A DNA stretch of 24,523 bases from assembly GCA_945873675.1 (NCBI GenBank), contig CAMCEP010000008.1:1-24523 (forward strand). The letters are read 5' to 3'. The position numbers and the translations under genes are program-made. The DNA comes from Asaia bogorensis. Lineage in GTDB: Bacteria > Pseudomonadota > Alphaproteobacteria > Acetobacterales > Acetobacteraceae. The notes below the pieces were generated by a model. That model searched no databases and was not told the DNA's origin. It was given only the letters and a program-made list of their open reading frames with translations. Of the stretch, positions 22,399 to 24,523 are shown one piece after another (position 1 is the first letter of the stretch; each line of letters starts with the position of its first letter).

Positions 22399-22671
22399 TC
22401 ACATGGAAACCGCCTGAGTTTTCTTATATGCACCACCCCCTGACACGCCATCGAGTGCTTCATCAGAGAGCTCACCGGAGGGCACTAGCGGCAGAACCAA
22501 GTTGAAGTGCTTCTCGGTGTTCTCGAGCACGGTCACCGCCATGCCAGCAGGCATATCGATACCTTCAGCCTTCAAAGCGGCAGCAGGGTTGGCGATCAGT
22601 TCTGCCTTGAAGGCAGGGTCACGCCACGCCTTGGCGATGATCTTGCCTAATGTGGTGTCGTGCTCAGTCAT
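22399..22671 (-). CDS. NHLP-type RiPP precursor peptide (copy 3, 11-residue core)
   Basis: The 90-residue peptide starts at ATG 22671 behind an AAAAGGCC ribosome site. The leader MTEHDTTLGKIIAKAW to DEALDGVSGG is 79 residues. The predicted core after GG is only GAYKKTQAVSM. It is the first precursor of the array in the direction of transcription, nearest the sagB gene, though about 800 bases of other DNA separate them. The leader family (NHLP, a degenerate nitrile hydratase alpha-subunit N-terminus) is well known; the core matches nothing I recognise. A core this short may be truncated by a frameshift, or may be the real product. Confidence 0.87.
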   Translation of the reverse strand: MTEHDTTLGKIIAKAWRDPAFKAELIANPAAALKAEGIDMPAGMAVTVLENTEKHFNLVLPLVPSGELSDEALDGVSGGGAYKKTQAVSM

Positions 22672-23068
22672 GGATTAGGCCTTTTCCAGTCTATGGACCA
22701 CACGCATCGTCGCGCCAGAAACATCAAGAGTAAAGAGCTTTTTCTGAACAAACCCTGGTGGGCGCTTTTTCACCTTCGCTTCGGCCTTTTAGTAATGACA
22801 AAAACGCTCATACCGTGGCGCGCAGGCATCCAGCGTCAGACCAAGCCCCAGATAAGCGGGGTACTAGGCGGACACCCTTCCGCAACCGTGCAATCGTGCA
22901 ACTACTCGACGGCGGGGGCCAGGCAACGGTTGCACAGTTGCGCAGTTACAGCAGGTATCAGCTAGGCAGGCGACCTGATCAGGCAGGCAGTCTGCTGACA
23001 AAGCAGGTCCAACTCCAAAAATTGCGCCGATTTCGGAAGGCCTATTCCGACCTAAATGCAGGCCTAGC
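22672..23068. other. gene-free stretch upstream of the precursor array
   Basis: About 400 bases without a credible gene on either strand. It must contain the promoter of precursor copy 3, but I cannot name -35/-10 boxes. It contains the TTGCAC/GTGCAA repeat cluster, a short CAGGCAGGC direct repeat (near 22958 and 22982) and a CTGATCAG palindrome near 22975. Confidence 0.5.
22881..22945. repeat. cluster of GTGCAA / TTGCAC repeats in inverted arrangement
   Basis: The left arm (22881-22902) has GTGCAA twice, the second inside GTGCAAC. The right arm (22923-22945) begins with the palindrome GCAACGGTTGC and continues GTTGCACAGTTGCGCAG. GTGCAAC (22896-22902) and GTTGCAC (22929-22935) are perfect reverse complements. 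The arrangement could be a recombinase arm-site or operator cluster; it lies next to an integrase remnant. Confidence 0.4.
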
Positions 23069-23383
23069 CTATTTTCCAGCCCCCACCACCCCTACCCCCC
23101 TTTCGATAATTGGCACTGCTGCCCTGATGCGCTCGATTTCTGCGGCCAGCTTTTCAACAGCCGCGAATGCTTCCCGCTCAAAGCCGTGGTGCTCATAGCT
23201 GGCGGCGCCGTCGCGGGGAGGGGCATGACCAGTTACCCGGATGCGCGCTTCCCGCGGGATGCCAAGCTTCTGCATCAAGGTCACCGCAGCCCGTCTGCAA
23301 TCTTTCTCAGACCATCCTGACGTTCCAGCAAGCCCCATCCAAACCCAAAGCCGGACGTGGGTAGAAACGTGGGTCGACTGCAA
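23069..23383 (-). pseudogene. phage-type integrase (tyrosine recombinase) remnant
   Basis: The minus-strand frame gives SGWSEKDCRRAAVTLMQKLG, GHAPPRDGAASYEHHGF and a closing helix ending EIERI. These match the C-terminal end of phage/island integrases (usual forms SGWSK, LHDLRRTAATLM, NHVSG-Y). The Arg of the box II HxxR region, a His in GHAP and a candidate nucleophile Tyr in ASYEHH are present, but the HxLR motif reads KDCRR and about 20 residues between SGWS and DCRR seem deleted. The N-terminal three quarters of the protein are missing. It is a dead fragment marking a former mobile element. Confidence 0.75.
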
Positions 23384-23443
23384 ATCTTTTTGGAAGCATC
23401 AAGAAATATCAATAAATTGGAAGATTTTTGTGGCAGAGGGGGT

Positions 23444-23465
23444 GAGACCGGATACGAACGGTCTC
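23444..23465 (-). other. hairpin just after the sagB stop
   Basis: GAGACCG (23444-23450) and CGGTCTC (23459-23465) form a perfect 7-bp stem with an 8-base loop, ten bases beyond the sagB stop in the direction of transcription. No T-run follows, so terminator function is uncertain. Confidence 0.4.
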
Positions 23466-23475
23466 CAGGCTGATA

Positions 23476-24315
23476 TCACGCCGGCCGACCAAAGCCGAAC
23501 TCAGCGATGCTGGCTTCCTCCCAACTCGAAGCACCAGTTGCTTTTGCAAACCAGTCAGAATTTCCGGTGCCAATGGCAGACCCGGCCAGGCCAAGATCGG
23601 CCACTGTCAGATACAGGCTCTGAATGACAACGCCGGCATTGAGCAGTGACATTCGATAGGCGATGCCGGTATATTTCCAAGAAAGTCGTGGCAGCCGCGA
23701 CGAGATAATCATCACGGCATGAGGTGGCTGTTCGGGTTGTCCCCAGGATGCGGCACACTCGGCTACTATTTTAGCCGCGGCCGTGTCAGCGTTTGAAATT
23801 AGCGTAAGCGTATGTTCATGCCCATTGTAGTGATAAAAACCAGGATTCAATTGATCGCAACAACGGATCGCAAGATAGAACTCCAATTCATGTATGGCGC
23901 CCGCTGAGGGGTAAGGGCGCAGCAAGGTTTCCTGAGGTATAGACTGGCGTCCAGAATCGAGTTCTTTCGCCCGGGCGACGCGGTGGAGTAGCAGGCTGAT
24001 GTCCTCAATGCTCACCGGTTCTGCCGACATGGCACGGGCCGAACGGCGGTTTTCCATGACATCGCGCAAAGGAGCACTGCTCGAAGTTGGCAGCGAACCC
24101 GGCCCCGGCAAGGTAATGCGCTGACCTTGATAATGCGGACGGATCGCAGGCGGGGCGGGCCATTGATCCAAGAACCGATAGGTGGCGCCACGCGGCAACC
24201 GATCATTGTGGGATCGTGTGTTGTGATGAAACAACCTGTCCTGGAATTCCCAGCTTTGGCGTGCCGGCGGTTCCTCGGCATCGGCATCCACGACAAAGCC
24301 GGGTGACACCAGCAA
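23476..24315 (-). CDS. SagB-type dehydrogenase (nitroreductase domain), 3' part of a probably disrupted gene
   Basis: This open frame of about 279 codons can only start at a TTG (24315), because a stop lies four codons upstream in frame. It covers the end of the N-terminal domain (EEPPARQSWEFQDRLFHH, GATYRF) and the whole FMN-dependent nitroreductase-like domain: MENRRSARAMS, LLRPYPSAGAIHELEFYLAI, PGFYHYNGHEHTL and the closing SLYLTVADLGLAGSAIGTG. SagB proteins oxidise azolines to azoles in RiPP maturation or act as thiazoline/other oxidases. Its association with NHLP precursors is a known theme. The first part of the protein is encoded in another frame to the right, so the product here is probably not functional unless a frameshift is bypassed. 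Confidence 0.82.
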   Translation of the reverse strand: MLVSPGFVVDADAEEPPARQSWEFQDRLFHHNTRSHNDRLPRGATYRFLDQWPAPPAIRPHYQGQRITLPGPGSLPTSSSAPLRDVMENRRSARAMSAEPVSIEDISLLLHRVARAKELDSGRQSIPQETLLRPYPSAGAIHELEFYLAIRCCDQLNPGFYHYNGHEHTLTLISNADTAAAKIVAECAASWGQPEQPPHAVMIISSRLPRLSWKYTGIAYRMSLLNAGVVIQSLYLTVADLGLAGSAIGTGNSDWFAKATGASSWEEASIAEFGFGRPA

Positions 24316-24523
24316 GGCCAGTGATCAAGCGGCCACAGGCTTCATCCTCGATCAATACCTCAAAGGGGGCATCGGGGTGTTGCAATATTGCCCCCCGCTC
24401 ACTCCGCCTGAGATAGGCGAAGCGGTTGAGCATGACGCGCTGTGGCAGGGCCTCTGCCCAAGGAAGCGAAAACTCGATTTGGAGCGGGATCAAGCGCATC
24501 AGCGGCACAGCGCCATGATCGGC
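24316..24523 (-). pseudogene. SagB N-terminal part in a shifted frame, running off the window
   Basis: The minus-strand frame open from the window edge reads VMLNRFAYLRRSERGAILQ and HPDAPFEVLIEDEACGRLI, the usual peptide-binding-side domain of SagB/ThcOx dehydrogenases (compare RLSRFA-LRRDGDALVLESPL). Family similarity stops near 24315, where the frame continues into unrelated Arg/Cys-rich residues up to 24203 while the rest of SagB resumes in a different frame (GFVVDADAEEPPA). Roughly 20-30 residues expected between the two parts are missing, so a deletion that is not a multiple of three is more likely than a single-base error. The gene start lies beyond the right edge. Confidence 0.7.

Larger units (their letters stand above)
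21418..22671 (-). repeat. tandem leader repeats of the RiPP precursor array
   Basis: Three direct repeats of about 220-230 bases cover the leader-coding DNA: about 21628-21848, 21966-22193 and 22447-22671. The best-conserved inner part (about 130 bases, for example from GTGTTCTC at 21691, 22040 and 22519) differs at only a few positions per pair, mostly synonymous. Partial copies lie at about 21418-21470 (leader 3' end) and 22320-22374 (leader 5' end). The DNA between units, coding for the cores, is not conserved. Confidence 0.85.

Noticed and set aside
22194..22475. N-terminal extension of precursor copy 2 up to 22475
   Set aside because: The extension reads through the decayed leader fragment and part of copy 3 in the wrong frame; ATG 22193 has the shared ribosome site and gives the same leader length as the other copies.
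21418..22671. CRISPR array as an explanation for the regularly spaced repeats
   Set aside because: Repeats are about 220 bases, coding and unevenly spaced; they are duplicated RiPP leaders.

Overview
The window looks like a chromosomal segment of a GC-rich alphaproteobacterium, most likely Rhodospirillales and possibly Acetobacteraceae. This rests on codon use, the divergent anmK/tyrS pair, the grpE, murJ and thiE homologues, and the style of the RiPP and partner-switching genes. The taxon is an inference; no rRNA or other decisive marker is present.

Left part (1-12821) is ordinary core genome. It holds the 3' part of a gamma-glutamyltransferase gene, an amidase-signature hydrolase, an OmpA-type outer-membrane barrel protein with a clear Rho-independent terminator, a histone-deacetylase-fold deacetylase, a DUF192 secreted protein, a DCC1-type thiol oxidoreductase, anmK divergent from tyrS, an MFS transporter, murJ, grpE, thiE and a tRNA-Glu(UUC) gene with encoded CCA.

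Middle part (12822-21225) starts just 3' of the tRNA with about 0.5 kb of non-coding DNA and a badly deleted IS3-family transposase remnant. A tightly packed seven-gene operon follows, with overlaps or gaps of at most about 20 bases: a formyltransferase-fold enzyme, a membrane sensor, a sensor-HAMP-MFS fusion, a lone ABC-type periplasmic binding protein, a membrane-bound SpoIIE phosphatase with HAMP, a STAS antagonist and a HATPase anti-sigma-type kinase. It reads as a periplasmic ligand-sensing and transport system that ends in an RsbU/RsbV/RsbW-like partner-switching module. No sigma factor or other output is encoded in the window. This is the strongest candidate for an undescribed system.

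Right part (21226-24523) is an accessory region on the minus strand. It has three intact NHLP-type (nitrile-hydratase-like leader) RiPP precursor genes with near-identical 79-80-residue leaders and unrelated Cys-free cores after a GG site. Two further precursor copies are decayed. Next come a truncated tyrosine-recombinase (integrase) remnant and, at the right edge, a SagB-type dehydrogenase gene that seems to be broken by a deletion/frameshift. Together with the tRNA-Glu at the left border and the IS3 and integrase remnants, this suggests an old, partly decayed genomic island, although I could not find a repeat of the tRNA 3' end at a right border.
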